The notes under the pieces were generated by a model that saw nothing but the letters and a program-made list of their open reading frames with translations, ran no database searches and was not told the DNA's origin. From Termitomyces sp. T153 (Eukaryota > Basidiomycota > Agaricomycetes > Agaricales > Lyophyllaceae): a DNA stretch of 64,000 nt. The stretch covers positions 1-64,000 of the forward strand of contig JACKQL020000011.1 in NCBI GenBank assembly GCA_018296165.2. The letters run 5' to 3'. The position numbers and the translations under genes were made by a program. This document shows, in pieces, positions 22,752 to 35,039 of the stretch; the first letter of the stretch is position 1, and every line of letters begins with the position of its first letter.

Positions 22752-24035
22752 ATGGATGAAACTGTGAAGCAAAAGATGCCACTGTCTACAAGCAGTCATG
22801 CTCCAAAATTTGTGCATACACAGCCAAGTGAAGTCTTGCGCTTCCTGCAGAAAATGAAAACTCTGTTTGAACATGCTGGGATCACCTCTGCTAGAGAAAA
22901 GAAAAAGAGGATTGTGGAGTATGTGGATGCAGTTACAGAAAAAGAGTGGAGGGGTTTTGATTCCTTTGAAGATGGCAAGTCTTGGGAAGACTTTGTTAAA
23001 GAAATCAAGGATCTATATCCTGAAGCTGTAGACAATGTTGGGCAGGTTTCATATCTTGATAGAATTTGCAGGGAACATGCAAGACTAAGTCAAAGCAATG
23101 TGGCTGAAATTCACTCCCTCATCAGGAAGTTCAAAGGAGAGGCAAAACTGCTGTCTAAGGTGCTCCATAATAGTACCCTAGTAACCAAATTCATGCAGTG
23201 CTTTACCCCTACTTTTGCAGATGTCATTGAGGACAAACTTCTAAGCAAGTATGGCCATTTCAAAGATGCTGCTAGGAACAGACATGAGGATGACCAATAT
23301 GACCTCTCTGAAGTAATAGAAGTAGTGACAGCCCTGGTAGGCAGGAAGTCTCTGCATTCAGACAGAATAATCAGTGGGGACACAGAGACTGTGGGTACAA
23401 AAGAAAGGATTAAAGAAGAGGAATCAGAGGAAAAATTGGCCCACCTTCAAGATTCTATCTTGGCAATTGGTAAACAAGTCCAAGCAGTACAATTGGGACA
23501 GGCAGAGTTGAAAACAGCCTTTCTGACTGCAAGGAATAATGTTAGAGTAGATGGGGCAGCTCCTGCTCTCCATTCCACTCTTGCTACATCCACTGTAGGA
23601 GCAAACTGCTTTTACTGTTGAAAACCAGGACATAGAATTGCTGAGTGTGAACACTTGAAGTCACATATTCTAAAGGGATGGGTCATATTAATAAAAGGGA
23701 GGCCTTGTCTGCCTAACAGGATGCCTGTGCCCAGAGACCCTTCCAACAAGTCTCCCTGTGAAAGAATCAATGCTCTCAATGACCAAGCTATGAACTTGCT
23801 TTTTGGTTGGACAGAGGAAGAGCCTGCAGACAATCAAGTCTTTTCTACTTATGTGAATGCAGCTCGTGATACCAGGGATGACTTGTTAGAAAAGATCAGT
23901 CAAAATGAGTCAGACAGGCTGGCTGAGGTAGAGAGGAGCCTAGCAAAAATGAAAGAGCTGATGTCAGTGTTAATAAACACTAGAAACACAGCAAACCCAA
24001 CTGAAGGGCAACAGCCCAGCTCTAAGGATTTTTAG
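22752..24035 (+). pseudogene. gag-like region with CCHC zinc knuckle
   Basis: The open frame from ATG 22752 encodes a retrotransposon capsid-like helical protein (for example FLQKMKTLFEHAG, YLDRICREHARLSQ). At the zinc knuckle the reading is CFYC-stop-KPGHRIAEC, with TGA at 23619-23621. An intact CX2CX4HX4C knuckle needs one residue at that place, and Arg CGA is the simplest precursor. The same frame then continues to a TAG at 24033-24035 with a coiled-coil-like segment (DDLLEKISQNESDRLAEVER). A frameshift separates it from the protease region. Confidence 0.8.
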
Positions 24036-24049
24036 AGGGCTCAAGGAAG

Positions 24050-25074
24050 GTGCTAGGAAGAGAGACCACTTTACCAAGGGTACCTAAGGCACCTGAGAGA
24101 CCAGCTGAAAACTCTTGGAGAACAAAATCAACTCTGCCAGGGCAGAATGATGTTGAACCAAAATTTGGCTTACCTTTTGAAAAGGTACCAGCCCTCAATA
24201 GGGACAGGAGAAATCCAGTGCAGGCCACAGGACAAGACCTTCCCCTTGTAAAAAGAAAAGAGATAGAAAAGGCAATAGATAAAATATGGGGGACTGCTGT
24301 TCCACTAACAGCTGGGGAATTATGGGAGGTGGCACCTGACCTGAGAAATGCAATGGTACACAAGTTAACTAACAAGCAGACCCCAGGGTCTAAGCTTGCC
24401 AACTTTGGAGTACCTAGGGTAGCTGTCCAGGAACAGGTAGTCATGACAGAGGAGGAACTTAGTCATGTCAATGTTAATGACTTGCTAATGGCAACTTATT
24501 TCATTGCTGATGGAACTCAACTAGGGTTGCCCCCAGGGGCAGTGGTGCATGAGGATTGTGTTGCTACCTACTTGGAAAGTATTCCTCTAGATAAGAAGCC
24601 AGTTGTAGTCTATGTAGCCAGAGACCTACAAGTTCTAAGATCCTTGAATCCTGTGGTTAACTGCAAAGGAAGGGTGGAGACAATCTTAGATAGTGGATCT
24701 CAAATAGTCTGCATGGCTCAGCTGAAGCTTTGAGAGTAGGTTTGACTTGGGATCCTGATATAAGGCTGCACATGGAGAGTGCAAATAAACAGGTGAATGA
24801 GTCAGTGGGTTTGGCTTGCAATGTGCCCTTCACCTTTGCAGAAGGATTTACTGTGTATCTGCAAGTCCATATCTTTGAGAAGCCTGCTTACACTATATTA
24901 CTGGGCAGACCATTTGATACCTTGACAGAAAGCAATATCCAGAATCTGCAAGATGGGAATGCTATCATTACCATTAGGAACCCAAACACTGGAAGAAGGA
25001 CAGCTTTGCCCACTATGGAGAGGGGGAAAGTGTCAAGGGAAGAGCCTAGTGGAGAAGAGGAGACAAAATTTTAA
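24050..25074 (+). pseudogene. Retroviral-type aspartic protease region
   Basis: The frame 24050-24733 ends with ILDSGSQIVCM, the D-S-G active site of a retropepsin-like protease. It is followed in another frame (24730-25074) by AYTILLGRPFDTL, the typical ILGRPF strand. A stop and a frame change lie between the two, so the protease is broken. Confidence 0.75.
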
Positions 25075-25112
25075 GTCTTGAGGATCTGGTCAATGATCAG
25101 GGAGAGATAGCA

Positions 25113-27050
25113 GTGAGTTTTGAAGAGACAGAGAATGGGGAAATAGTGCTTACTAGTTACACTGTTCAAAACAGTGGATTTAGTAAGCCTGAGTTAAGGA
25201 ATGCATACTTGCAAGCCTTTGCTACTAGCAGAAGATGTGAAGGGAAGGATGAGAAAACACTGTCTGCTTATTTAAATGGACAGTTGGCAGAAATTCCTAG
25301 GGAGTTGGAGGGTTTCCTGCAGCAGCAGGAGAACTTGAGGTTAGAAGCAGGTGTGGGGAAGGCAGCCCAAGTATTTGGTAAATACAAACCAGTAGCCAGA
25401 AAGGTGAAGCCAGTCTTGGGAACCTCTTTTGAGGAGTTTAGAATAGAGACATATTATTGGAGATCCTCTAGCAGATATGCCAAAGTTGAGTACCAACCCA
25501 CCAGACTTTACACCAACTGGTAGATACACTGCAGAGAGTAAGGAAATCATTGATCAGGCTCATGATGATGATTTTCTATGGCCAGAAGAAAAGAAGTTAG
25601 TACATCATTTGATGATGTTGCAGAATGAGGCTTTTGCATGGGATAATTCACAAAGAAAGAGACTCAAAGAAGAGTATTTTCCACCAGTGGTCATGCCTGT
25701 AATTCCACACACACCATGGGTATTGAAGATAATTCCAATTGCTCCAGGGCTCCATGATAAAATCTGTAAAATGATAAAGCAGAAAATTGAAGCAGGGGTC
25801 TATGAGCCATCAAATTCTTCATATTGTTCTCAATGGTTCACTGTGCTAAAGAAAGATGGGGAAAGTCTTTGCATAGTACACAGTCTAGAACCTTTGAACA
25901 AAGTGACAATTGCTCACTCAGGTTTGCTACTAGCAACTGAGGAGTTGGCTAGTCATTTTGCTGGTCATGCTTGTGGTGGGATCTTTGATCTCTATGTTGG
26001 ATATGATGAGAGGGTTCTGGATGTAAAATCTAGAGATTATACTACATTCCAGACTCCTTTTGGTGCTTTGAGATTGGTCACACTTCCTATGGAATGGACT
26101 AACTCTGTACCTATCTTTCATGATGATATTACATTCATTTTGAAGGATGAGATCTCCTATGTTTCTTGGCCATATATTGATGATGTGCCAATTAGGGGAC
26201 CTCCAACTCGGTATGAGTTGCCAGACAGTGGATATGAAGTGATACCTGAAAATTCTGATATTAGAAGATTTGTATGGGAATATATGCAGAATGTCAATTG
26301 TGTACTCCAATGAATCAAATATGCAGGAGGTACCTTTTCAGGAAAGAAGTCAGTAGTTTGTGCAGATGAGATGGTGGTAGTTGGTCATAGGTGTTCCTAT
26401 CAAGGACAGAAACCAGAGACCAAGAGGTTGGCAATTGTGATGGGCTGGGGAGATTGTAGGGATAAGTCAGAGGTTAGATCATTCTTAGGTACTTGTGGTA
26501 CTTTTAGGATGTTCATCAAAGACTATGCTAAGATAGCAGCCCCCATCAATTGTTTAACTCAGAACAATGTGCCTTTTGTATGGGGAGAAGAGCAGCATGC
26601 TGCCATGGCAAGAATGAAGAAGTTATTGGCTGAGAGTGCTCCCTTGAAACCCCTAGATTATGAGTCAGAAGGAGCAGTGGTGTTGTCAGTGGACACATCT
26701 TGGATAGCTATAGGATTTGGGATTTTCCAAGAGCATCCTACCAATCCAAAACAATGCACTTGTGCCAAGTTAGGCTCAATCACCTTGAATGAGCAAGAAG
26801 CAAGGTTCTCACAACCAAAATGAGAGTTGTATGGTTTAATGAGGGCATTGCAAGCTAACAAATATTGGCTGGTTGGCTGCAGAAAGTTGGTAGTGGAAAC
26901 TGATGCCAAGTATTTGAAAGGGATGTGAAGTAACCCAGAAGTAGGACCTAATGCTACTATCATGAGGTGGATAGAAGATGTGTTGCTTTATTATTTTACC
27001 TTGAGGCATGTTCCTGGAAAGACTTTTAGTGTAGATGGTCTATCCAGAAG
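25113..27050 (+). pseudogene. Reverse transcriptase and RNase H region
   Basis: The frame 25477-26313 carries the gypsy RT blocks: WVLKIIPIAPGLHDKI, WFTVLKKDGESL, YTTFQTPFGALRL and PYIDDVPI, the last being the YxDD catalytic motif. TGA at 26311-26313 interrupts the same frame before IKYAGGTFSGKK, and TGA at 26821-26823 comes before ELYGLMRAL, both at expected arginines. The RNase H part has VVLSVDTSW and VETDAKYLKGM. The connection FTLRHVPGKTFSVDGLSRR ends the domain. Upstream, 25113-25523 is a linker frame. Confidence 0.85.
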
Positions 27051-27464
27051 GATAAAACAGCCAGGGGATGAAGAGTATCAATCAGTCAATCCAGAATTAA
27101 TGGATGAACCAAAATCCATGAAGTTTGAGTACCCTGATAGAGATAATGGTGTTCTAGGATGGCAAAAGGAGGAGCCTTTAGAGCTTCAAGAGTTTGAGAC
27201 TGAGATTGACACTAGAGTAGGGTACTTATGTGGAGTAGCTCAAGAAGTGTCAGATTTCACCCAGGAAGTACACCAAGCACATTTGCAGGAACAAACCCTT
27301 AGGGAAGCTATAATAGGAAAGCTACAAGCTGACAAGCTGGATCCAGTAGCAGTCTTGTCTCTGGCCATGCCTTTGTTACCTGCAGAAAGTGAAGAAGAGA
27401 GTAGGGAAGACACACAGACATATATGATGCATGAAAGGGGAGTGAGGGAGAAGACTGGGATAAT

Positions 27465-28490
27465 TTGTTACCATTTGTTAAAACTTGGCTACAAAGTCCT
27501 GGGACTGAACCTATCAACCTACCAGGATGTGAGCCAGAAAAGTTCAAGAAGTTTGCTAGGCAATTCTTCTTTGGCCAGAAAGGATGGTTGTATAAGCATA
27601 GCAATGGGGCAAAGCATAGGCTAGTAGTCAATAGAGACCATTGTATGTCTATGCCCAAATCTGCACATGATGCTTTAGGACATTGAGGTGCTTATGCAAC
27701 CAAGATGTTGATTCAGGAAAGATTTTGGTGGCCTGGATTGAATAGTGATGTACAATGGTATGTGGGGACTTGTCATAATTGTCAAATTCATCAGAAGACA
27801 GTGGTGAACAGGGAACCTACAGTCACCTATACACCTTCCATATTCCAAACCATTCATATTGATACAATGCACATGACACCAGCCTCAAATGGATGTAAAT
27901 ACATAGTTCATGGGTGATGTGCTTTGTCTTCATGAATGGAAGGGAGGCCTTTGAGAAAGGAGAATCATAAAACCATTGGACAATGGTTGTTTGAAGATGT
28001 AATCTGTTGTTGGGGATGTATTGCAGAAATTATCACAGATAATGCAGGACAATTCAAACAAGTTACAGCTTGGTTAGAAAAGAAGTATGGGATCAGAGGC
28101 ATAACCATTTCATCTTACAACTCTCCAGCTAATAGAAGAATTGAAAGACCATACTGGAATGTCTGGCAAGCCCTATTAAAGGCCTGTGAAGATGGCACCA
28201 AGTGGTTTTGGTTCTTCTTCCATGTAATGTGGAGTGACCACATTACTATACACAAATGATTTGGGTGTTCACCATACTTCATGGTTACAGGGGCCCATCC
28301 CATCATACTATTGGATTTAGCAGAGGCCACCTGGTTAGTAGAACTGCCAAAAGGCCCTCTATCTACAGAGGAATTGATTGGCTATCAGGCTTGGGTTCTG
28401 CCAAAACATTCTCAGCATGTAGAGGAAATGCAAGAATGAGTAGGAAAGGACAAGCTCAAATGGGCACTGAAGTTTGCAGAGGAACATAAG
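27465..28490 (+). pseudogene. Integrase region
   Basis: The H2C2 zinc-binding part reads ERFWWPGLNSDVQWYVGTCHNC. The catalytic core shows HIDTMHM (first Asp), IITDNAGQFK (second Asp) and NSPANRRIERPYWN (Glu). In-frame TGA codons at 27684-27686 (after LGH), 27915-27917 (after YIVHG) and 28257-28259 (after TIHK) sit where family members have Arg. A TGA at 27933-27935 probably replaces Trp. No chromodomain is recognisable downstream. Confidence 0.85.
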
Positions 28491-28938
28491 TACTCTAAGA
28501 AGCCAAGCTGGAAGGTTAGGGAAATGAATGAATCTTGAGATGGAACTTTAAAAAGTTATAAATAAAATAAACTTAGAGTTCACACAAAAATTCAGGCAAA
28601 GGACATTATATTGGGGTATGTAACAGTAAAGGAAAGGGGATTTTATATATATCTACCATATACAGAGGCATCAAAAGTGCCTACAGTGGGGGAGTCTTTT
28701 ATATGGAGGCAGCAGTGCTACTGGGAACATCCTGGGGAGGATCTGAGAGCTCAATATCAGAATTGGAGTCTGCTGCCTCAGGTTCTAGTCAGGAAAGGAT
28801 AAAAATAGCAAGAAGCATGATTGGACATACCTTGGGAGAAACCTGAAGCTTGGTGAAGAGATTGCCAGTCTGGTCCACTTGAGAAGGGCCCAAGACTCTG
28901 TCAAGACATTGAAGATGAGCCAAAATAAGCTTGAATGT

Positions 28939-29933
28939 CTAGAGCAAAAGGTTGAGGGTATAAAGCTGTTGCTGGGCAGCCAGATTGACAGCATCACAAT
29001 GCTTTTGTAAGTCAGCATGAGAAACAGAGGTGTCATCCTCAGTGAGGGCCATGGCATCAAGAGCCATGTCAACTTGGGAAAGCAAAGCCAATGCAGCTTT
29101 GCTACCCACCTTGTGACTTGCTAAAGTAAAAAGAATAAACAAAAGTTTAATGAAGGAAGATTCAAGAAGAACATACTGGCTGAAGGGAGTACTTTAATCT
29201 TCTTGGCATGAGGCTTGCCCTCAGGATCAGCCTGGATGGGGGTATGAGAAATGGTTAAGTCATCTAGATGACAAGCCAGTAGATCAAGTTTAGAAGCTGT
29301 GACTTACATTAGCTCAGTGCTTGTAAGTACAAGGGGCCAATGGACCTATCATCCTGATGTTGGTATGCTTGGCATGATGGCAAAGCTATCAAAAGCCCAG
29401 CAGATGTAAGCAAAGCAAGAAGGGAGAAAAGAAAGAAGCTTACTTCTTGGAGCTCCTTTTGGCAAGCATCATGACAACAGCCTTCAATGGTGATGATGGC
29501 ATCAGCAAAAGTAAAGAATGATTTAGCAGGGGCAGAATTTTTGCCAACAGACTGATCCAGAATTTTTGACTTAATGAGGGTGGAAAGGGCATTGAACAAG
29601 CCCTGCTGCTCAGCAATCCAGGGGAAGTCCACCTGGTCAGTAAAAGTCTGTGAGAAAAAGTAAGCAAGTGCAAGGATAAAAGAGAAAGAAAAAAAGAAGG
29701 CTCACCAGGTTTACTGTGCTAATGAAGTGTGTATGGTTAGCTGCGCCAAGTGGGAGAGCTTCGGCAGCAGAAATACAGCCCATAAGAGTGCTGGCAAGAG
29801 CAGGATAGTGAAGTACCACTACTATAATGTCACTGGTGGAGTGTTTGACTGAGCAATTGAACAATGTGACATGGTCAGGAGGCTCTGAAGGTGCAGTCAG
29901 TGAAACAGCAGCTGTGCAAGGTGCAGTGGGCAT
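28939..29933 (-). CDS. Spliced antisense gene carried inside the gypsy-like element
   Basis: On the strand opposite to gag-pol, an ATG at 29933 opens a coding stretch (MPTAPCTAAVSLTAPSEPPD...FISTVNL). It ends in a GTGAGC donor. An acceptor with a long pyrimidine tract leads to TFTDQVDFPWIAEQQGLFNAL...KELQE, followed by a GTAAGC donor. Later exons (ADPEGKPHAKKIKVLPSA, then SHKVGSKAALALLSQVDMAL to LNLLL and TAG at 28939-28941) also lie between good splice signals. One middle exon (DDRSIGPLYLQALS) ends in TAA next to a donor, perhaps a later mutation. The product would be acidic-helical, about 200 residues, with no domain I recognise. Placement between integrase and 3' LTR suggests an accessory or captured gene. 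Function unknown, probably no longer intact. Confidence 0.5.
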
Positions 29934-30175
29934 TTTGTGGAAAGGAGAAGTGGGAGGCATGAGGATGGGGAAGGAAAACAAGAGAATGGTCTTATAAGAC
30001 CAGAGAGGCGAGATCAAAGTCAAAATTTGCAAGGCAGAGCAGCTGAGACATGGAAAAAAAATAATTTTCCAAATGTATGCTCAAAAATTTGAGGCGGAAG
30101 GTAGGGTGAAAAAGTTTTCAATTGAACTATGCTAAGACATGCTGACTGAGGGCAGTCAGTAAAGTGTGGGGGAGG

Positions 30176-31065
30176 TATTACAATGGCACTTACCTTCTAC
30201 AAAGAAGAAAAGGCTGTAAATATAGAGACAAGTACTTACCTTAAAATACATACACCATTGTGCTGAAAACTGTAAGCATAATTAAGCTGAAAACTGTAGG
30301 CTTAAAAGGAAGTACTTACTGTAGGTGAATATCAACAAAATTCCCAACAAATGGATGCCAGCAGCATTGAGCAAAGAAGAGATCAAGGAGGCCTCAATAT
30401 GTCAATGATCAAAATCGATCATTATTGACAGCTGAGGATCACTTGATGGGTGGCAGTGTCAGCTCAGGCTGGTTACTGCTTAAACCAATGCCAAGCTGGT
30501 CACACCACCCTTCCTGCTTAACAAACACCCCTACCTCCCTCAAATGTGCATGCAAACAACTGTCAATGGGCTCTACAGGAAAGGAGGTTAGTGAAGAAAC
30601 AGAGCAGGATAAAAGATGGAAAACAAGTGAGGAAACAGGGGCTGCATTGGTGCTAAGCACGTAGAACTGAAAAAATTGTTGGCATTGGGCACTGAACAGC
30701 TGGAATGATAACAGAGACATGCATGGGGCACTGTAGTCTGTGCACATGAGGGCAGTATAAAGGAGAGGGGGGATTTTGAGAATAACAAGCAACATTTGGC
30801 ATGCAGCTTGGAATTCCCAGGAAGAGGATTACTGAGGCTCATAACATGAACTAGCTTCAATTAAGGTTTTGTTTAATAATTCAACCTTGTTTGTTTGAAC
30901 TTTTGTTCAAACTTATACTTAAATCAATTTAAATCAATATATTCTTACTACAATATAAAAGTTGTGTGATTCTGAGTGAATCTCAAGCCCTTGAACTTGT
31001 AAAGTTGTGGTTGTTTGGTTCAGTCTCTAAAGACAAACAAAACCAAATACTTCAATTTCACATCA
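30176..31065 (+). repeat. 3' LTR of the gypsy-like element
   Basis: 890 bases, same ends as the 5' LTR (TATTACAATGG ... TTTCACATCA), TATAAA at about 30756. It contains a short extra palindromic insertion TTTGAACTTTTGTTCAAA near 30894. It is followed directly by the ACAG target duplicate. Confidence 0.85.
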
Positions 31066-31153
31066 ACAGAGTCAGCAATGGAGGGTTCTCAGGGGTCAGA
31101 ATAGTCAGGGAAAGTGTTGATGGCTGCAGAAAAGGCATTAGAGTGGGCCAGGG

Positions 31154-32298
31154 TGTTACAACCCGTTCCCCGAAACCCCGCACATCGTCCATCAAACCCC
31201 CGAACCCCCAAAAGGACCCCCAAACGCTCTGCCGAACTTCCGCCCATGCCCCGCGCCTACTTCGGCTAACTCTGACGCCTCCCCGGCTAACTCCGACGGC
31301 CCCCTGGCCAACTTCGGTGCCTGCCCCGCAGCCACTGACACTTACCCTGGGCTTCCCAAACCCCGAGAACCACCCCCGCTATTCCCAATCTTTGCCACCC
31401 ATCATTAACTCAACACCCTGCTTCCTCCGACCTAATCCGGAGTATCACGACAACCTCGGGGCAACCCGCGTTCTCCAATGATCCCATCAACGTATCAGCG
31501 CGGCACAATCTTCGATCACAACCAACACCCGCCCACTCCATCAAGCCCCGCCAAGCCCCGCCAAGCCCCGCCGCCACAGCCAATGTACCCCAAAGTCCTC
31601 TGGTAGTCAGTATATAAGTCATCGAGTAGCTCTTCGTACTCCAGTCTTGATATTGCTTAACGTTACATATGGTCTGATTGTTTCCTTTTTGTGTTTTCGT
31701 GTTTCGTGTCCCATTCTCCTTACTCTCAGTCTCCTGGTCTTATCTCAGTCTCCCGGTCTTGTCTTGTCTCCATTTCGTTATCATTCTCGTTATCGTTTCG
31801 TATCTCCACTCGAATCTACTCCTGTTCCATATCATCTTGTCCGACGCTGTCTCGGTGACTCTGTCAGACCATTGTGCCCAAGTCTTCATCAACCCTAACG
31901 ACCTCATGAACTCCGCGATTATGATTACGAACCCCGACACTCCTTTACCAGGTCCGAACCTCACTCTTCGCTCGGTCCCGGACTCCATCAGCTCCAAATG
32001 ATCTCCCATCAAACCCCGGCTCCGTCCCCATTGATCACACAGCCACCTACTCCCTTGCTTCTGCAAATCTCCCGTACGGCCTTCTGCCTGAACCCCGCCA
32101 AGACCGTCTCGTTTCCCCACGATCCAGCTTCTCCGGACCTTCCCGGATCTGTCTGGATCACATCTCTCCAGCTACCCGCGCAAGCCACCAGGGCCCGGAA
32201 TGTTTTCGAGTGTTCGGTTACCAATGCAGGGGAATCACACCCGCCTAGTAAGGACTGGCCCAGTGCAGCTGAGCCCCCGGGGTCAGCGGAACCTGACA
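31154..32298 (+). mobile_element. Young solo LTR with intact CpG content
   Basis: 1145 bases starting TGTTACAACCCG and ending GAACCTGACA, flanked on both sides by CAGGG (31149-31153 and 32299-32303). It is rich in CG dinucleotides while all surrounding DNA has almost none. A TATATAA box lies at 31611. Its reverse complement aligns along its length with the old LTRs at 20592-32458 and 39415-40659, with differences mostly CG in this copy to TG or CA in the old ones. No internal region is present, so it is a solo LTR left by recombination between two LTRs. Confidence 0.88.
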
Positions 32299-35039
32299 CA
32301 GGGGGCTGTTGGGGTTTGCCAGAGAAGTGTCAGAGTTACTCAGAGTGGGTGTGGAGGGTGTACAATGATTGGGGGGTTTGACAGGGCATTGGGGGGGAAC
32401 TCCAGGGGAGTGAGCAGGCTGGGAACAAGGTCAGAGGTCTAGGAAGCAGGTTGTGACATCACCCCCTCTTCAGCATCAAGATCCTTGAGATGCAGGACAC
32501 AGGTCAGGAATTGGTAGGGCATAGGAATCAAAGCCAAGTAATATTGATCAAACCACAGTGAGTGGCAGTAGCATGGGAAAACAAAGTTGAAGCATGGCTG
32601 CTGTCTGTCAGGGGGCTCTTTCCAAGTTATTAAAAGGTCAGATATACTCTGGGGTTCCTAAACCTTTGCCATGTCTTCTACTGTGCTATTATTGTATTCT
32701 CCATTGCCAACCCCACCCCCTTCAGGAGATAACCATGTGGCCATTTGGGCAGAGTACAAGCATCACTGGCAGGAGTTCAAGCAGTGGCAGGACCATAAGA
32801 GGGTGAATGCAATGATCCATTGTCATGAGTGCAGTGTTTTATTCTTGCTCTGGAGTTGCTGATTGAGTTTGGAAGAGTTGTTCTCAGCAGTAGTAGGTTC
32901 ATCTGTGGGTTCTTTATGCATGAAAGGGTCAGGGCCTGCTGGCCATTCAGTTCCTGTTGCCTCGGGGCATTCTGCAAGGCCCAGTCTAGGGACGGGGATC
33001 ATCTACATTGTTTCAGAGGCAGAGAGGATCCCACAGGTGCAAGTGACACTGGAAATATTCACGGGGGCACTGGGGTGGGCATGGAGTCCTCTGACTCTAG
33101 AATGGTGCCAGAATGAGGCTTTAGTGAGTCTCTACCTCTTTTTTCAGTGTTTGCTGACTAATTGTCCTAGTGCACCCTCTGTGCTCAGTGAGAGAAGTTG
33201 TACAAGTTCAACAAGCTGACTGTGGGGTCCTGCCATGACACCTCAGTCTGTTTTCCATGCCGTGCTAGGCATGAGAAATGTTTGATTTCACTGGAGTGGC
33301 ATGCTGCATGTGTCACTGTAGAGCAGGGATGGGAGAAGAGTTGGGTGAGGGGATAGCTGGGTCAGAGTCAGAAGGCCCAGGTGTCAGGCCAGGGCTCAGG
33401 TTTGGAGGGCAAGGGGAGCGTGGAGCAGCCAGTAAAGAAGGTGGGACCCCTATGGGGCAGGCAGAGGAAGAGGAAGACAGTACCACATAACAAGGATAAG
33501 TGGAGGGCCTTTCTACCACCTGAGGTGAGGCCTAGCAAGAGGCCACAGGGTCAGGAGGCAATGGCAGGCCTTCCTGGGCCCCACATGTATTCCCCTAGCT
33601 TAGGCATACTGATGGAGCATCCCTCAAGTTTCCTTGAGCCTGCACTCTTGATCACCAAAACATTTCTTTGTTGCTGGGTGGAAGAGTTGTTCAGGATATT
33701 GATGACATGGGAGGGAGAGCTCTGGAGGGCAGGGGAGGACTATGACACAGCGCAGAGGAAGAGAGATGTGTTGCAGCAGAATTATAATATGGCAGTGCAA
33801 ATGGCCATGGCAAGGGTGTTGGAGGTGCAGGGTTTGCAGGAGCATCTTCTGTTAATAAGCTTGGAACAGGCTGGGTCTAGAAGCACCAGGTCCTCATGGA
33901 TGGGGCTTCTGCCACTTTTGCATCAATCCAGGATGGGTTGGCACAGATGCCCATGGACTGTCCTTCAGAGTTGGACCAGAGGGTGGTGAGGATGAGGCAG
34001 CTGTTGGCAGGGCACTAGTGGTGTAATGCAGTGGCCCCAGGGTCATGGTGGGAGGTGGCAGCAGATGCAGAAGAGGAGTTGCTTGGGCTTGCAGAGGTGC
34101 TGGCTGTGGTGAGGGCCTAGATAGAGGTGGATTTGGAAGTCAGGAAAGTGGGGAGGGGAGCTCTAGAGGGGAAGAGGAAATGAGGTAGTCCAGAGCTCAA
34201 GCCTATTCTTGTTGTTTGTCATGCTATTTTCTTGTTGCTTCATGTCTTTTCTGCTTATAAGATTTTGTACCCTTTTAGAATTGTTCATACCAATCCTTTG
34301 TGAAGTCCTGGCAAGTGTGCAAGGTTTGAGTTTGTGTGAGGGGTGAATGAGCAGAAACACATAGGAGTACTTATGAAAGTTGAATCCTGAGTTTATCAAG
34401 AGGCAGAGGTTAAGCCCACTAGTGCCATCTGTGTTGGCTAGTCCCAGAGTTGTCAGGACTTGGTGGAGCATTGTAGAAGGAGGTCCCAAGGTTTAGCAGG
34501 GGTGTTGGAGGTCTTCCTACAGAGCTCTGGCATGTCTTGTGGCATCAATGGGCAGCATTGTTTGGGCTTGCTCCTTGGGGTTTTGGACCAAAGTTGTAGA
34601 GGTTGTCCTTAGGCCCGTAGCAGTATCAAGCATTGGCTGGCTTGGTTAGAGGGGCAGACCTCCAAACTTTTAAGTATGCTTGATGGCAGCTTTAGTTTTT
34701 TCTATTAATGTAGCTGGTGGAGGGGGTGGAGGTCTTCTAATGGTTTGACCTTGTGCCAATGCAGCTAGTGGAGAGGGCAGAGGTCCCTTTTGGTGGTAGT
34801 GGGAGTGGCAGAGTGAAGTCTGTCCTTGGAGATGGGGCTAGTTGGAGGCAGAAGTCCTTGGCAGCATAGCAGTAGGGTTCTAGGATGGGGTGGTCTTTGT
34901 AGTAGACTGGCAGGAAGCTGTTTTACATGCTAGCTATGCTGTGGGTTGGGTTAGCATAAGAGCAGAAGTACTCCCTTAGGGTATGGGTTGTGATCCCTTG
35001 GTTGGCAGTGTCCAGAGGTTTGCATTTATGTAAGATTGT

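Larger units (their letters stand above)
21551..31065 (+). mobile_element. Ty3/gypsy-like LTR retrotransposon, decayed
   Basis: Two long LTRs (21551-22415 and 30176-31065) flank gag, protease, reverse transcriptase, RNase H and integrase remains in gypsy order. The flanks share ACAG (21547-21550 and 31066-31069). The right LTR copy at 40420 shows the uninterrupted site. A candidate primer-binding site with TGG starts at 22418. A purine-rich tract (AAAGTGTGGGGGAGG) directly precedes the 3' LTR. Length is 9.5 kb, long for the class. The extra length is mainly 28.5-30.2 kb, where an antisense gene lies. The element is CpG-depleted, and many stops fall at presumed CGA codons. Confidence 0.85.
20592..32458 (-). 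repeat. 3' LTR of the old element, in three pieces
   Basis: Pieces: 20592-21550, 31070-31153 and 32304-32458 (about 1.2 kb in total). The breaks are occupied by the gypsy element (ACAG duplicated) and by the young solo LTR (CAGGG duplicated). The uninterrupted right LTR at 40400-40540 shows the ancestral order at both joints: ATATGACAGAGTCAGC and GTGGGCCAGGGG. Confidence 0.75.

Noticed and set aside
31210..31481. Plus-strand frame across 30966-31481 as a gene
   Set aside because: It spans the gypsy 3' LTR end, an old LTR piece and the young LTR; an accidental fusion of repeat sequences.
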